Shown here: piece by piece, positions 29,831-39,248 of the stretch
Layout: each line of letters begins with the position of its first letter
Numbering within the stretch: the first letter of the stretch is position 1
NCBI GenBank assembly: GCA_913049535.1
Contig: CAJWYF010000002.1
Location: 1-64,000 of the forward strand
Length of the DNA stretch: 64,000 nt
Source of the DNA: an uncultured Synechococcus sp.
GTDB lineage: Bacteria; Cyanobacteriota; Cyanobacteriia; PCC-6307; Cyanobiaceae
Direction of reading: 5' to 3'
Program-made: the position numbers and the translations under genes
Notes under the pieces: model-generated
What the model saw: only the letters and a program-made list of their open reading frames with translations
Told to the model about the DNA's origin: nothing
Databases searched by the model: none

Positions 29831-31222
29831 ATGGTGAGCACTTCCACCGTCGCATCCAGCTCCCTGCCCTGGGCCGGAGATGGGGTGGACCCCACAAGCC
29901 CCAATCGCAATCTGGCACCCATCACGACAGAGCTCGATTCCCAGGGACGGCTGCAGGTTGGTGGCTGTGTGCTCAGTGAGTTGGCTCAGCGCTATGGCAC
30001 ACCGCTCTACGTCCTTGATGAAGAAAGCCTGCGTCAGTCCTGCCGCGCCTATCGCGATGCCCTGCAGCGCCACTATCCCGGCCCGTCCCTAGCGGTCTAT
30101 GCCTCCAAGGCCAACAGCAGCCTGGCGATCACGGCGCTGGTGGCGGCAGAAGGCCTGGGACTCGACGCGGTCTCCGCCGGTGAGTTGTTGACGGCCCTCG
30201 AGGGGGGCATGCCGCCCGAGCGCATCGTGCTCCATGGCAATAACAAATCCACAGAAGAGCTCAGCCTGGCGGTGCAGAACGGCGTCACCGTTGTGGTGGA
30301 CAACTGGCACGACATTGAGCTGCTGCAGGAGCTGGCGGAAGGACGCAGCGAGGCCGTGTCCCTCTTGCTGCGCTTCACCCCTGGAATCGAATGCCACACG
30401 CACGAATACATCCGCACCGGCCACCTCGACAGCAAGTTCGGGTTTGACCCAGACCAACTGGAGCAGGTGCTGACCCATCTGGCGGGCTGCAGCTGGGCCC
30501 AGCTCAAGGGATTGCACGCCCATATCGGCTCCCAGATCTTTGAGCTGGACCCTCACCGGGATCTCGCTGGCGTTCTGGCCGATGCGTTTGTGCTGGCCCG
30601 GTCCCTCGGCCATCAGCCCATGGACCTCAATGTTGGCGGTGGGCTGGGAATTCGCTATGTGGCATCCGACGATCCACCGTCGATCGATACATGGGTCCAG
30701 GTGGTGGCTGAGTCGATGGCGGCGGCCTGCAAGGCCCGCAACCTGGAACTGCCGCGATTGCTGTGCGAACCAGGCCGGTCCCTGGTGGCAACAGCCGGCA
30801 TCACCCTCTACGAAGTGGGTAGCCGCAAGCACATTCCCGGGTTGAACACCTATGTGGCTGTGGATGGGGGCATGAGTGATAACCCAAGGCCCATCACCTA
30901 TCAATCGGACTACACCGCATGCCTTGCCGATCGGCCCGGTGCCCCCGCCACTGAGAGCGTGACCCTGGTGGGCAAACATTGCGAATCCGGCGACGTGTTG
31001 CTCAAGGGACTGCCCCTGCCGGCCACCAAGCCTGGAGACGTGCTGGTGGTGCTGGCCACCGGCGCCTACAACGCCTCGATGGCCTCGAATTACAACCGCA
31101 TTCCCCGTCCCGCGACGGTGATGGTGGGATCGGGTCGTTCCGAGCTGGTTCAGCGCCGTGAGCGGCCGGACGAGCTGCTGCGCTACGACGTGCTGCCCGA
31201 GCGACTGCGATCGGTAGTGTGA
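29831..31222 (+). CDS. lysA: Diaminopimelate decarboxylase
   Basis: YGTPLYVLDEESLRQSC, VYASKANSSLAI PLP lysine, GLHAHIGSQIF, EPGRSLVATAGITLY. Confidence 0.97.
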   Translation: MVSTSTVASSSLPWAGDGVDPTSPNRNLAPITTELDSQGRLQVGGCVLSELAQRYGTPLYVLDEESLRQSCRAYRDALQRHYPGPSLAVYASKANSSLAITALVAAEGLGLDAVSAGELLTALEGGMPPERIVLHGNNKSTEELSLAVQNGVTVVVDNWHDIELLQELAEGRSEAVSLLLRFTPGIECHTHEYIRTGHLDSKFGFDPDQLEQVLTHLAGCSWAQLKGLHAHIGSQIFELDPHRDLAGVLADAFVLARSLGHQPMDLNVGGGLGIRYVASDDPPSIDTWVQVVAESMAAACKARNLELPRLLCEPGRSLVATAGITLYEVGSRKHIPGLNTYVAVDGGMSDNPRPITYQSDYTACLADRPGAPATESVTLVGKHCESGDVLLKGLPLPATKPGDVLVVLATGAYNASMASNYNRIPRPATVMVGSGRSELVQRRERPDELLRYDVLPERLRSVV

Positions 31223-31245
31223 CCGCAGTGGCATAGGACACGGCG

Positions 31246-32091
31246 TTGGTGTGGCTGCGGATGCTGCTGGATCTCGTCTGTGCCGGCGCCCTCGGTTACC
31301 TGCTGCTGGGCCGGGTCAGTGAGCCCCGCACGCTCTGGCTGCTGCGGGGTTACCTGCTCCTCGTGGCACTTGGTTGGTTGCTCCAGCGCTACGGCAACCT
31401 GCCGCTGACCGCCAAGCTGATTGAAGCCCTTGTGCTCGTCTGCGGTCTGGCCTTGGCAATCCTGCTGCAAGGGGAGCTGCGTCGCTTGCTGGAGCTGCTC
31501 GGTACCGGACGGCTTGCCGTGTTGTTCGGCAGCGGCCAGCAGGATCTTCAAGATGCCAGCACCGTTGACATCCTGGTGGACACCACCGCCCAGCTCTCCA
31601 AGCGCCGTTGTGGCGGACTCATCGTCCTGGACCTTGGCAGTGATCTGCGGCCAGAGGATTTCCTCAATCCAGGCGTGACGATTGATGCCGCCCTTTCGGT
31701 TGATCTGCTGCTCAACCTGTTTTCAGCAGATTCACCGCTGCACGATGGTGCTGTGTTGATTCAGGCCAACCGCGTTGCCTCTGCTGGCGTGATCCTGCCG
31801 CTGTCTCGCCAGACGAGCTTCACGCGCCATGGCACGCGACACCTGGCAGCACTCGGCCTGACCGAACGCCATGACCGTTGCCTTGGTGTGGTGGTCAGCG
31901 AGGAGTCAGGCACCATCTCGATGGCCAGCCAGGGGCGCTTTGAACGTCCGATCACTCGAGAGCGACTCCGGGAACTGCTCAGTGATGCCGTCAGCTTGCA
32001 GGGAGCAGGCCGCCGCCGTCAGCCGCGTACGCTGCCTAAATCCTCTTCTGGTGGCGAACGCATCGAAGCCACTGCCCGCACCCGCCCATGA
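31246..32091 (+). CDS. cdaA: Diadenylate cyclase (CdaA/DacA type, c-di-AMP synthase)
   Basis: Three N-terminal TM helices; DAC domain [25 protein letters not shown] (DGA) and [17 protein letters not shown] (RHR). Confidence 0.95.
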   Translation: MVWLRMLLDLVCAGALGYLLLGRVSEPRTLWLLRGYLLLVALGWLLQRYGNLPLTAKLIEALVLVCGLALAILLQGELRRLLELLGTGRLAVLFGSGQQDLQDASTVDILVDTTAQLSKRRCGGLIVLDLGSDLRPEDFLNPGVTIDAALSVDLLLNLFSADSPLHDGAVLIQANRVASAGVILPLSRQTSFTRHGTRHLAALGLTERHDRCLGVVVSEESGTISMASQGRFERPITRERLRELLSDAVSLQGAGRRRQPRTLPKSSSGGERIEATARTRP

Positions 32092-32867
32092 GTCGGCCCC
32101 AGGTGGCGGCTGCCAGGCCATCCACCCGCACTGCCCTGCCTGCCTGCCTGGACTCCGGCCGGCTTCCCGCCCATGTGGCCGTGATCATGGACGGCAATGG
32201 CCGTTGGGCCAACCAGCGGGGCCTGCCCCGGGTGATGGGTCACCGCCAGGGTGTGGAGGCGCTCAAGCGCACGCTCAGGCTCTGCAGCGACTGGGGCATC
32301 GGCACCCTGACGGCTTATGCCTTCTCGACGGAGAACTGGTCACGCCCTGGCGAGGAGGTGAGCTTTCTGATGACGCTTTTTGAGCAGGTGCTGGCCCGTG
32401 AGCTGGAGGCGTTGCAGCAAGAGCAGGTGCGCATTCGCTTTCTTGGCGACCTCTCTGCCCTGCCCGATGGCCTGCAGGCCTTGATCGCGGAAGCCACCAA
32501 GCGCTCGGCTGCCAACAGCGGCATTCATTTCAATGTCTGCACCAACTACGGCAGTCGCAGTGAACTGGTCCATGCCACCCGTGCTCTGGCCCGCCGGGTC
32601 CATGCCGGTGAGCTCGACCCAGAGGCCATCGATGAGAATCTTCTGGCCGCTGAATTGCACACCTCCGGTGAAGTGGATCCTGACCTGTTGATCCGCACCA
32701 GCGGCGAGCACCGGCTCAGCAATTTCCTGCTCTGGCAGTTGGCCTACGCCGAGATCCATGTGACCGATGTGCTTTGGCCCGATTTCGATGCTGAGGCCCT
32801 GACCTTGGCCCTGCAGGATTTTCAGGGTCGTCAGCGGCGCTTTGGTGGTGTGGAGGCTGGCGAATGA
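32088..32867 (+). CDS. uppS: Isoprenyl transferase / undecaprenyl diphosphate synthase
   Basis: [59 protein letters not shown]. Confidence 0.97.
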   Translation: MSRPQVAAARPSTRTALPACLDSGRLPAHVAVIMDGNGRWANQRGLPRVMGHRQGVEALKRTLRLCSDWGIGTLTAYAFSTENWSRPGEEVSFLMTLFEQVLARELEALQQEQVRIRFLGDLSALPDGLQALIAEATKRSAANSGIHFNVCTNYGSRSELVHATRALARRVHAGELDPEAIDENLLAAELHTSGEVDPDLLIRTSGEHRLSNFLLWQLAYAEIHVTDVLWPDFDAEALTLALQDFQGRQRRFGGVEAGE

Positions 32868-33859
32868 GTGCTGTTCAAAGCCAGGCGCTGGAGCGCCATG
32901 ACTGGAGCCTGGAGGAGATTGAGTCGCTCCTGGAGCTGCCACTGGTTGATCTGCTCTGGCGGGCCCAGCAGGTGCACCGCATGGCCCATCCCGCTGGCTA
33001 CCACGTCCAGCTGGCCTCGCTGCTGAGCGTCAAGACCGGCGGTTGTGAGGAGGATTGCGCCTATTGCCCCCAATCGATGCATCACAGCAGTGATGTGACC
33101 GGACAGCCCGAACTGCAGCTGCAGGTCGATGGGGTGCTGGAGCGGGCGCGGGTGGCCCGTCAGGCCGGAGCCCACCGCTTCTGCATGGGGTGGGCCTGGC
33201 GTGAGATCCGGGAGGGGGCAGCGTTTGAGGCCATGCTCCAGATGGTGAGCGGCGTGCGCGAGCTGGGCATGGAGGCCTGCGTGACCGCCGGAATGCTCAG
33301 CGATTCCCAGGCGAGGCGCCTGGCTGAGGCTGGTCTGACCTCCTACAACCACAATCTCGATACCAGCCCTGAGCACTACGACCAGATCATCAGCACCCGC
33401 ACCTATCAAGAGCGCCTCGACACGCTGCAAAGAGCTCGCGATGCCGGCATCAGCCTGTGCTGCGGCGGCATCATCGGCATGGGCGAATCCCGCCGTGATC
33501 GGGCCTCCCTGCTGCAGGTGCTCGCCGGTCTGACGCCCCATCCAGAGAGTGTGCCCATCAATGGCCTGGTGGCTGTGGAGGGAACGCCGCTGGAGGGTCA
33601 GGAGCCTTGGCAGCCGCTGGAGCTGGTGCGCATGGTGGCGGTGGCGAGAATCCTGATGCCCAAGGCCCGGGTCCGCTTGAGTGCCGGCCGAGAGCGCCTG
33701 AGTCAGGAGGCTCAGATCCTTTGCCTGCTGGTTGGTGCCGACTCGATCTTCTACGGCGACAGCCTGCTCACCACCAGCAATCCTGCGGTCCAGGCTGACC
33801 AGGCGTTGCTGGCCGCTGCTGGCGTGGCCAGCAGCCTCGAGGCGCCAGCAGTTGGCTGA
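32864..33859 (+). CDS. bioB: Biotin synthase
   Basis: Radical [53 protein letters not shown]. Confidence 0.97.
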   Translation: MSAVQSQALERHDWSLEEIESLLELPLVDLLWRAQQVHRMAHPAGYHVQLASLLSVKTGGCEEDCAYCPQSMHHSSDVTGQPELQLQVDGVLERARVARQAGAHRFCMGWAWREIREGAAFEAMLQMVSGVRELGMEACVTAGMLSDSQARRLAEAGLTSYNHNLDTSPEHYDQIISTRTYQERLDTLQRARDAGISLCCGGIIGMGESRRDRASLLQVLAGLTPHPESVPINGLVAVEGTPLEGQEPWQPLELVRMVAVARILMPKARVRLSAGRERLSQEAQILCLLVGADSIFYGDSLLTTSNPAVQADQALLAAAGVASSLEAPAVG

Positions 33860-34770
33860 TGAGGAGTGCTCCGCCGCAGCTGGTGGCGGCCTTTTACCGC
33901 TTTGCCCCACTGCAAGCTCTCGAGGTGTTGCGCGCTGAATTGCAGCAGCTCGGTGGGGTGCATCAGCTGCTCGGAACGGTTTTGCTTGCCGATGAAGGGG
34001 TCAATGGCACGGTGTGCGGGCCCCAGGCCGGGGTGGAGGCCTTGCTGCATCGGTTACGCGCTGAACCCGGCATGGAAGCCCTGCAGGAAAAGCGCAGTTG
34101 GTGCGATGAGCCCTGCTTTTTGCGCCTCAAGGTGCGGCTCAAGCGCGAGATCGTCACCATGGGCTGTGAAGGGGTGGACCCCACCGACAAGGTGGGGACC
34201 TACGTGCCGCCGCAGGACTGGAACCGTTTCATCGCCGATCCGGAAACACTCTTGATCGACACGCGCAACAACTACGAGGTGGGGGTGGGAAGCTTTGCCG
34301 GCGCTGTGAACCCGGGCACCGAGAGCTTCCGTGAGTTCCCAGCCTGGGCAGAGCAAACCCTGCGACCGCTGATGCAGGAGCGTGGTGCCAAGCGCCTGGC
34401 GCTGTTCTGCACCGGTGGGATTCGCTGCGAGAAGGCCACGTCCCATCTGCTGCAGCAGGGCTTTGAGCAGGTGCATCACCTGGAAGGGGGGATCCTGCGT
34501 TACCTGGAGGAGGTGCCGGAAGCTGACAGCCGCTGGCAGGGCGAGTGCTTCGTCTTTGATCGCCGGGTGGCGCTCAACCATCAGCTGGAGCCTGGTGAGC
34601 ACCGCCTCTGCCATGCCTGCGGCTTGCCGCTGACGCCGCAGCAGTGTGAGCTCCCCAGCTACGTCAAAGGTGTGAGCTGCTTGCATTGCATCGAACGCTT
34701 CAGTGATGCGGATCGCGACCGCTTTGCCCAGCGCCAGCATCAGCTTGAGCGCGGCGACATCTGGGCATGA
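33859..34770 (+). CDS. trhO: tRNA uridine(34) hydroxylase TrhO (rhodanese family, YceA)
   Basis: N-terminal GTVLLADEGVNGTVCG, rhodanese core LFCTGGIRCEKATSHLLQQGFEQVHHLEGGILRYLEEVP. Confidence 0.93.
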   Translation: MRSAPPQLVAAFYRFAPLQALEVLRAELQQLGGVHQLLGTVLLADEGVNGTVCGPQAGVEALLHRLRAEPGMEALQEKRSWCDEPCFLRLKVRLKREIVTMGCEGVDPTDKVGTYVPPQDWNRFIADPETLLIDTRNNYEVGVGSFAGAVNPGTESFREFPAWAEQTLRPLMQERGAKRLALFCTGGIRCEKATSHLLQQGFEQVHHLEGGILRYLEEVPEADSRWQGECFVFDRRVALNHQLEPGEHRLCHACGLPLTPQQCELPSYVKGVSCLHCIERFSDADRDRFAQRQHQLERGDIWA

Positions 34771-35708
34771 TCCTTTACAGCTTTCGCCGCTGCCCCTATG
34801 CGATCCGTGCGCGGCTGGCGCTGCAGCAGGCGGGTTTGCATCCGCAATTGCGGGAGGTGGATCTCAAGTGCAAGCCGCCGGAACTGCTTGCCGCATCGGC
34901 CAAGGCCACGGTGCCGGTGCTGTTGTCAGGCGATGGCGTGGTGATCGACGAAAGCTTGGAGCTGATGCGCTGGGCGTTGGCCCAGCGTGACCCTGATGGC
35001 TGGCTCGATCGGGCTGAGCACCCTGAAGCCCTCGCGCTTGTGGAGCAGAACGATGGCCCCTTCAAGCATCACCTGGACCGTTTCCGCTACCCGGATCGCT
35101 ACGGCGGTAACGATGGCGCTGAACATCGTCAGCAGGCGCTCGCCATCTTGCGGCAGTGGAACCAACGCTTGCAGCAGCAGCCTTGGTTGCTGGGGCCCCG
35201 GGCATCGCTTGTGGATATGGCCTTGCTGCCGTTTCTGCGTCAGTTCCGCCACAGCGATCCAGAGGCGTTTGATGCCGAAGCCGGTCTGGAGCCGTTGCAG
35301 CGTTGGCTGCAGCGTTTCCTGAACTCTGAGGCCCTGGCTCAGGTGCTGGAGTGGCCCTGGGCTGCGCGGCAGCGCTGGTTGTCGCCCAGTTGGCTCTACC
35401 ACCTGGCCTTGCCTGCTGAATGGCAACAGGCCAAGCAACAGGGGGTGTATGAGCGCTCAACCCGGGGCCGCTCGCTGCAGGAGGAGGGATTCATCCATCT
35501 CAGCGGCGCCCACCAGGTGGCTGCCACCCATGAGCGTTTCTATGGCGATTTTGATGGGGTGGTGCTGCTCACCATTGATCCTCAGCGGCTGCCGGCGGAG
35601 CAGCTCAGGCATGAACCCATTCCAACGGGTGAAACCTTTCCCCATCTCTATGGCCCCTTGCCGTTGGATGCTGTGCTGGCCGCTGATCGCTACCGGAGTG
35701 CGCCATGA
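34767..35708 (+). CDS. Glutathione S-transferase domain fused to a C-terminal DUF952-like domain
   Basis: GST thioredoxin fold LYSFRRCPYAIRARLALQQAG; C-terminal third WLYHLALPAEWQQAKQQGVYERSTRGRSLQEEGFIHLSGAHQVAATHERFYGDFDGVVLLTIDPQRL...FPHLYGPLPLDAV matches the DUF952 pattern. Confidence 0.85.
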   Translation: MILYSFRRCPYAIRARLALQQAGLHPQLREVDLKCKPPELLAASAKATVPVLLSGDGVVIDESLELMRWALAQRDPDGWLDRAEHPEALALVEQNDGPFKHHLDRFRYPDRYGGNDGAEHRQQALAILRQWNQRLQQQPWLLGPRASLVDMALLPFLRQFRHSDPEAFDAEAGLEPLQRWLQRFLNSEALAQVLEWPWAARQRWLSPSWLYHLALPAEWQQAKQQGVYERSTRGRSLQEEGFIHLSGAHQVAATHERFYGDFDGVVLLTIDPQRLPAEQLRHEPIPTGETFPHLYGPLPLDAVLAADRYRSAP

Positions 35709-36205
35709 GCCTCACACTTGAGCAGATCGAGCAGCTGGCTGCCGCTCAAGGGTTGTTGTTGCGCTTGCAGCTCGGTGGTGCTGGGCCACTGCAAACCCTG
35801 AAGGTGGCCGTTGCCCGGCGCAGCGGAGATCAGCAGTTGGTGATGCTTGGGGAGCTCAAGGGCTGGTGCACCCCGCAGCGCGGCGGCTTAAGGCTCGACA
35901 CCATGCGTGTGCAGGGAGAGGACACGCAGGGCGTGGGCTTGTTGATCTGGGCGGCCACCTTTGCCTGGGCCCTGGAAACTACCCCCTGCCGGGTGGTTTG
36001 GCTGCTGGCGATCCGTGACGAGCCTCAGCAGCATCGCCGTCTGGTTCGGTATTTCCGAACCCTTGGCTTTGAGCCCCAACGGGAACTGGGGGCGGCCGTT
36101 TGGGACCTGCCCCGCCGGCTGATCTGGGGAGGCTCCGGGCTGTTGATGCGGGGTGATTGCGCTGAAGGATTGCGGCGTTGTCAGCGCCGGCTTCAGGTGC
36201 GGTGA
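35705..36205 (+). CDS. Conserved hypothetical protein (GNAT-like fold possible)
   Basis: ATGA overlap with the upstream gene; VRYFRTLGFEPQRELGAAVWDLP recalls a GNAT C-terminus. Confidence 0.65.
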   Translation: MSLTLEQIEQLAAAQGLLLRLQLGGAGPLQTLKVAVARRSGDQQLVMLGELKGWCTPQRGGLRLDTMRVQGEDTQGVGLLIWAATFAWALETTPCRVVWLLAIRDEPQQHRRLVRYFRTLGFEPQRELGAAVWDLPRRLIWGGSGLLMRGDCAEGLRRCQRRLQVR

Positions 36206-36636
36206 TACGGGCCGCCCTGGAGGATTGTGCTGGCTCTGTAGAGCTGCTCCATCAGCACCAGCCGCGCCAGCTCATGGGGAAAGGTGAGGGCTGAGAGCGA
36301 GAGCAGTGCATCCGCCTCCTGCCGCAAGGCAGGGGAATGGCCATCGGCGCCACCAATCACCAGCGCCACCCGCTCAGAGGCCCAATCTCCAAGTTGCTCT
36401 GCAAAGCGCAGTGAATCCAGCTTGCGGCCTTCTTCTGTAAGCAGCACCAAGCGCTCAGCGGGTTTGCGGGCATTGCGTACTGCGTCGGCCTCCTTGGCTT
36501 GGGTGCTGTCTTTGAGTTCCACCACCTCCAATCCGGGCAGGCGTTTGGCGTAGAAGGCGATGCCATCGAGCAGCCAGGGGCGCTTCACCTTGCCGATGGC
36601 CAGCACCCGAATGCGACTGGGCTGCAGCAGGGCCAT
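36193..36636 (-). CDS. rlmH: 23S rRNA (pseudouridine1915-N3)-methyltransferase RlmH
   Basis: RLVLLTEEGRKLDSLRFAEQL, ALVIGGADGHSPAL, HELARLVLMEQLYRASTILQGGPYHR. Confidence 0.95.
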   Translation of the reverse strand: MALLQPSRIRVLAIGKVKRPWLLDGIAFYAKRLPGLEVVELKDSTQAKEADAVRNARKPAERLVLLTEEGRKLDSLRFAEQLGDWASERVALVIGGADGHSPALRQEADALLSLSALTFPHELARLVLMEQLYRASTILQGGPYHRT

Positions 36637-36888
36637 GGCCGAGTTGATCTCATCTCTTCACCGCTAGCACTGCCGGTGGTGAGGCCACAGCGGCAGGTTG
36701 GCTCCTGGCCGCCAGGGGCGGCAAAAAAATCAGCATGAATGCCTAATGCCCCAGAACTGTTGCCGCGGCTACGTTCTGTGTTCAGCTGTCGGTAGAGGCT
36801 CTCGGCCGATTCCTCCGCTGAATCCCTGTTGTTTGGCCCGCATTGTTCGGGAGGGCCGGCACTGTCCCTTTCGTTCTGAGACCACACC

Positions 36889-37011
36889 ATGCTGCTCTGG
36901 TTCACTGCTCTGCTGCGCCGCTGGACCCACGCTCTCAATGAGCAGATGGGTCATAACGACGCCATGCATGACGTGATCCTCGATGGGCTGCCCCCTCAGC
37001 AGCGCCGCTGA
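36889..37011 (+). CDS. Candidate small protein, 40 aa
   Basis: My translation: MLLWFTALLRRWTHALNEQMGHNDAMHDVILDGLPPQQRR*. Isolated ATG ORF between rlmH and lipA; no homology evidence. Confidence 0.4.
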   Translation: MLLWFTALLRRWTHALNEQMGHNDAMHDVILDGLPPQQRR

Positions 37012-37017
37012 GTGTGT

Positions 37018-37926
37018 TCAGCCGGCCGCGTGGTAGCTGCTGCGCACCAGCGGTCCACTGCGCACATCAGCAAAGCCCAGCTCGCGGGCGATCACAGCCA
37101 GCTCGCTGAATTCGTCAGGGTGCCAGTAGCGCGCCACGGGGATGTGGGCCAAGGAGGGGCGCAGGTACTGCCCCAGGGTCAGCCGCTGGCAATCCACGGC
37201 CCGTAGGGCCTTCATGGCAGCGACGACCTCCTCAAAGCTCTCGCCAAGTCCCAGCATCAGCCCTGATTTGGTGGGGATCGCGGGTGCCAGTTGCCGTGAA
37301 GCGGCAAGCAGTCCCAGGGAATGGTTCCAGCTGGCTCCGCGGCGCACCTCGCCTTGCAGCCGCTCAACGGTTTCCAGGTTGTGGTTGAAGCACACCGGCT
37401 GGGCTGCAAGCACGGTGTGCAGGCGTTGGCGCTGGGCCTTGATGCCATCGTCTTCATCCTTGTGGCCGCCCCAGAAATCAGGCGTGAGCACCTCGATGCC
37501 CACCAGGGGGTTGCGGGCCCGGATCGCAGCCATGGCGCTGGTGAAGAGGCTGGCGCCGTGGTCGCTCTGGTCGTCGCGGGCCACCGCCGTCAGCACCACG
37601 TAGCGCAGCTTGAGCGTCTCCACGGCCTCGGCCACCCGCTCGGCCTCCGTGGGGTCGAGGGCCACGGGTGCCTGACCCTTGTCCACCTGGCAGAAGGCAC
37701 AGCTGCGGGTGCAGATGGGGCCGCCCAGCAGGAAGGTGGCCGTACCAGCGGCGTAGCACTCGCCGCGGTTGGGGCAGCGACCTTCTTCGCAGATGGTGTG
37801 CAGACGCTGCTGTTTGACCACACCTTGAACCGCTTCCAGCTCACTGGCGTTGCCGATGGGGCGGCGCAGCCATTCGGGCAGCCGTTCGGTGGGCGGGATG
37901 CTGCTGTAGCGGGTGGGGCGGATCAC
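37018..37926 (-). CDS. lipA: Lipoyl synthase
   Basis: [39 protein letters not shown] (both Cys triads); [20 protein letters not shown]-terminus. Confidence 0.97.
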   Translation of the reverse strand: MIRPTRYSSIPPTERLPEWLRRPIGNASELEAVQGVVKQQRLHTICEEGRCPNRGECYAAGTATFLLGGPICTRSCAFCQVDKGQAPVALDPTEAERVAEAVETLKLRYVVLTAVARDDQSDHGASLFTSAMAAIRARNPLVGIEVLTPDFWGGHKDEDDGIKAQRQRLHTVLAAQPVCFNHNLETVERLQGEVRRGASWNHSLGLLAASRQLAPAIPTKSGLMLGLGESFEEVVAAMKALRAVDCQRLTLGQYLRPSLAHIPVARYWHPDEFSELAVIARELGFADVRSGPLVRSSYHAAG

Positions 37927-37936
37927 GGGGTCTGGC

Positions 37937-38560
37937 TCACTCCACAGTCCTACGACCTTCTAAGGCCCGGGCGAGGGTCACATCATCGGCATATTCCAAT
38001 TCACTGCCCATGGGTAGGCCATAGGCGATGCGGCTCACCTGGCAGAAGGGTTTGAGCAAGCGGGCCAGATACAGGCTCGTGGTGTCCCCCTCAACGCTGG
38101 GGGTCAACGCCAGGATCACTTCCTGCACGTTCTCAGGGTCCAGGCGATGCAGCAGCTGTTGAATCGACAGTGCTTCCGGGCCGATGCCATCCATCGGTGA
38201 GATCAGCCCGCCCAGCACGTGGTAACTCCCCTGGAATTCACGCGTGCGCTCCAGCGCCAGCAGATCGCGGGAGTCGGCCACCACGCAGATCACACCGGTG
38301 CTGCGCTCAGGGTTGCGGCAGATCTCGCAAAGGGGCTCAGCGGAGAGGTGACCGCAGCGCTGGCACTGCCCAACCTGTTGCCTTGCAGCCAGCAGGGCAT
38401 CGGCAAAGGCGCGGCTCTGCTCCTCGGGCTGGCGCAGCAGGTGCAGCGCCAGACGCTGGGCGGTGCGCGGTCCGATGCCGGGCAGCCGTTCGAACTGCTC
38501 GATCAGCCGTGCCAGTGGGCGGGTGAAGACAGTCAGCGCCGTGCGGAAGCTGGCCGGAAT
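37937..38560 (-). CDS. recR: Recombination protein RecR; start codon non-canonical or disrupted (maximal open frame given)
   Basis: Listed ORF starts only at an internal GTG (38293), but the same frame continues upstream to TAG at 38563-38561 and encodes [30 protein letters not shown]...[13 protein letters not shown], the conserved RecR HhH and zinc finger. Confidence 0.93.
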   Translation of the reverse strand: MPASFRTALTVFTRPLARLIEQFERLPGIGPRTAQRLALHLLRQPEEQSRAFADALLAARQQVGQCQRCGHLSAEPLCEICRNPERSTGVICVVADSRDLLALERTREFQGSYHVLGGLISPMDGIGPEALSIQQLLHRLDPENVQEVILALTPSVEGDTTSLYLARLLKPFCQVSRIAYGLPMGSELEYADDVTLARALEGRRTVE

Positions 38561-38610
38561 CTAGGCAGGCCATCAGGCCACAATGGTCGCCACTTGGGTC
38601 GCGTTCCCCC

Positions 38611-39168
38611 ATGGCACTTCCTCGCATCTCTCGCTGGCTGCGCGCGTTCCTGCCGCTGCTGCTGGCCGTGCTGTTGGTGGGCTGCTCGGCTTCCGCGGCA
38701 GGGCTGCAGCGCTTCAGCAGCACCGATGGCCGTTATGCCTTCCTGTATCCGACCGGTTGGACCCGCGTGGCGGTCACCGATGGGCCTGAGGTGGTGTTCC
38801 ACGACCTGATCAACAGCGATGAGACCTTGAGCCTGGTTGTCGCTCCGGTGGACCCCGACAAAAAGTTGGAGGACCTCGGCAGCGTCGTGGCCGTGGGTGA
38901 AAAGCTGCGCAGCACCGTGATTGCACCGCCGGGCAGCGGCCGGGTGGCCGAGCTGGTGGAGGCCAGTGAGCGTGAGGACCTGGGACGCACCTTTTACGAC
39001 CTCGAGTTCGAGGTGCATCTGGCTGATCGCGATCGCCATGAGCTCGCCACCGTGGTGGCCGACCATGGTCAGCTCTATACCCTCGCCGCCAGCACGAACG
39101 AAGCGCGCTGGGAGAAGGTGGAAGCGATGTTCCACCAGGTGATCGGCTCATTCACGCTGAACTATTGA
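38611..39168 (+). CDS. psbP: Photosystem II PsbP-family lipoprotein (CyanoP)
   Basis: Lipobox LLVGCSAS; LQRFSSTDGRYAFLYPTGWTRVAV...EVVFHDLINSDETLSLVVAPV. Confidence 0.93.
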   Translation: MALPRISRWLRAFLPLLLAVLLVGCSASAAGLQRFSSTDGRYAFLYPTGWTRVAVTDGPEVVFHDLINSDETLSLVVAPVDPDKKLEDLGSVVAVGEKLRSTVIAPPGSGRVAELVEASEREDLGRTFYDLEFEVHLADRDRHELATVVADHGQLYTLAASTNEARWEKVEAMFHQVIGSFTLNY

Positions 39169-39248
39169 TTCAGAGCGCGGCTTGGGCCTGCTGTTGTTAG
39201 ACATCAGCAGCCGTCGTTGGCCTGATCGCTTGTGGGGGGTCTGGAGCG

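Noticed and set aside
30089-31234. Long minus-strand ORFs opposite lysA and bioB (also 32831-33910)
   Set aside because: Antisense shadows of clearly identified enzymes.
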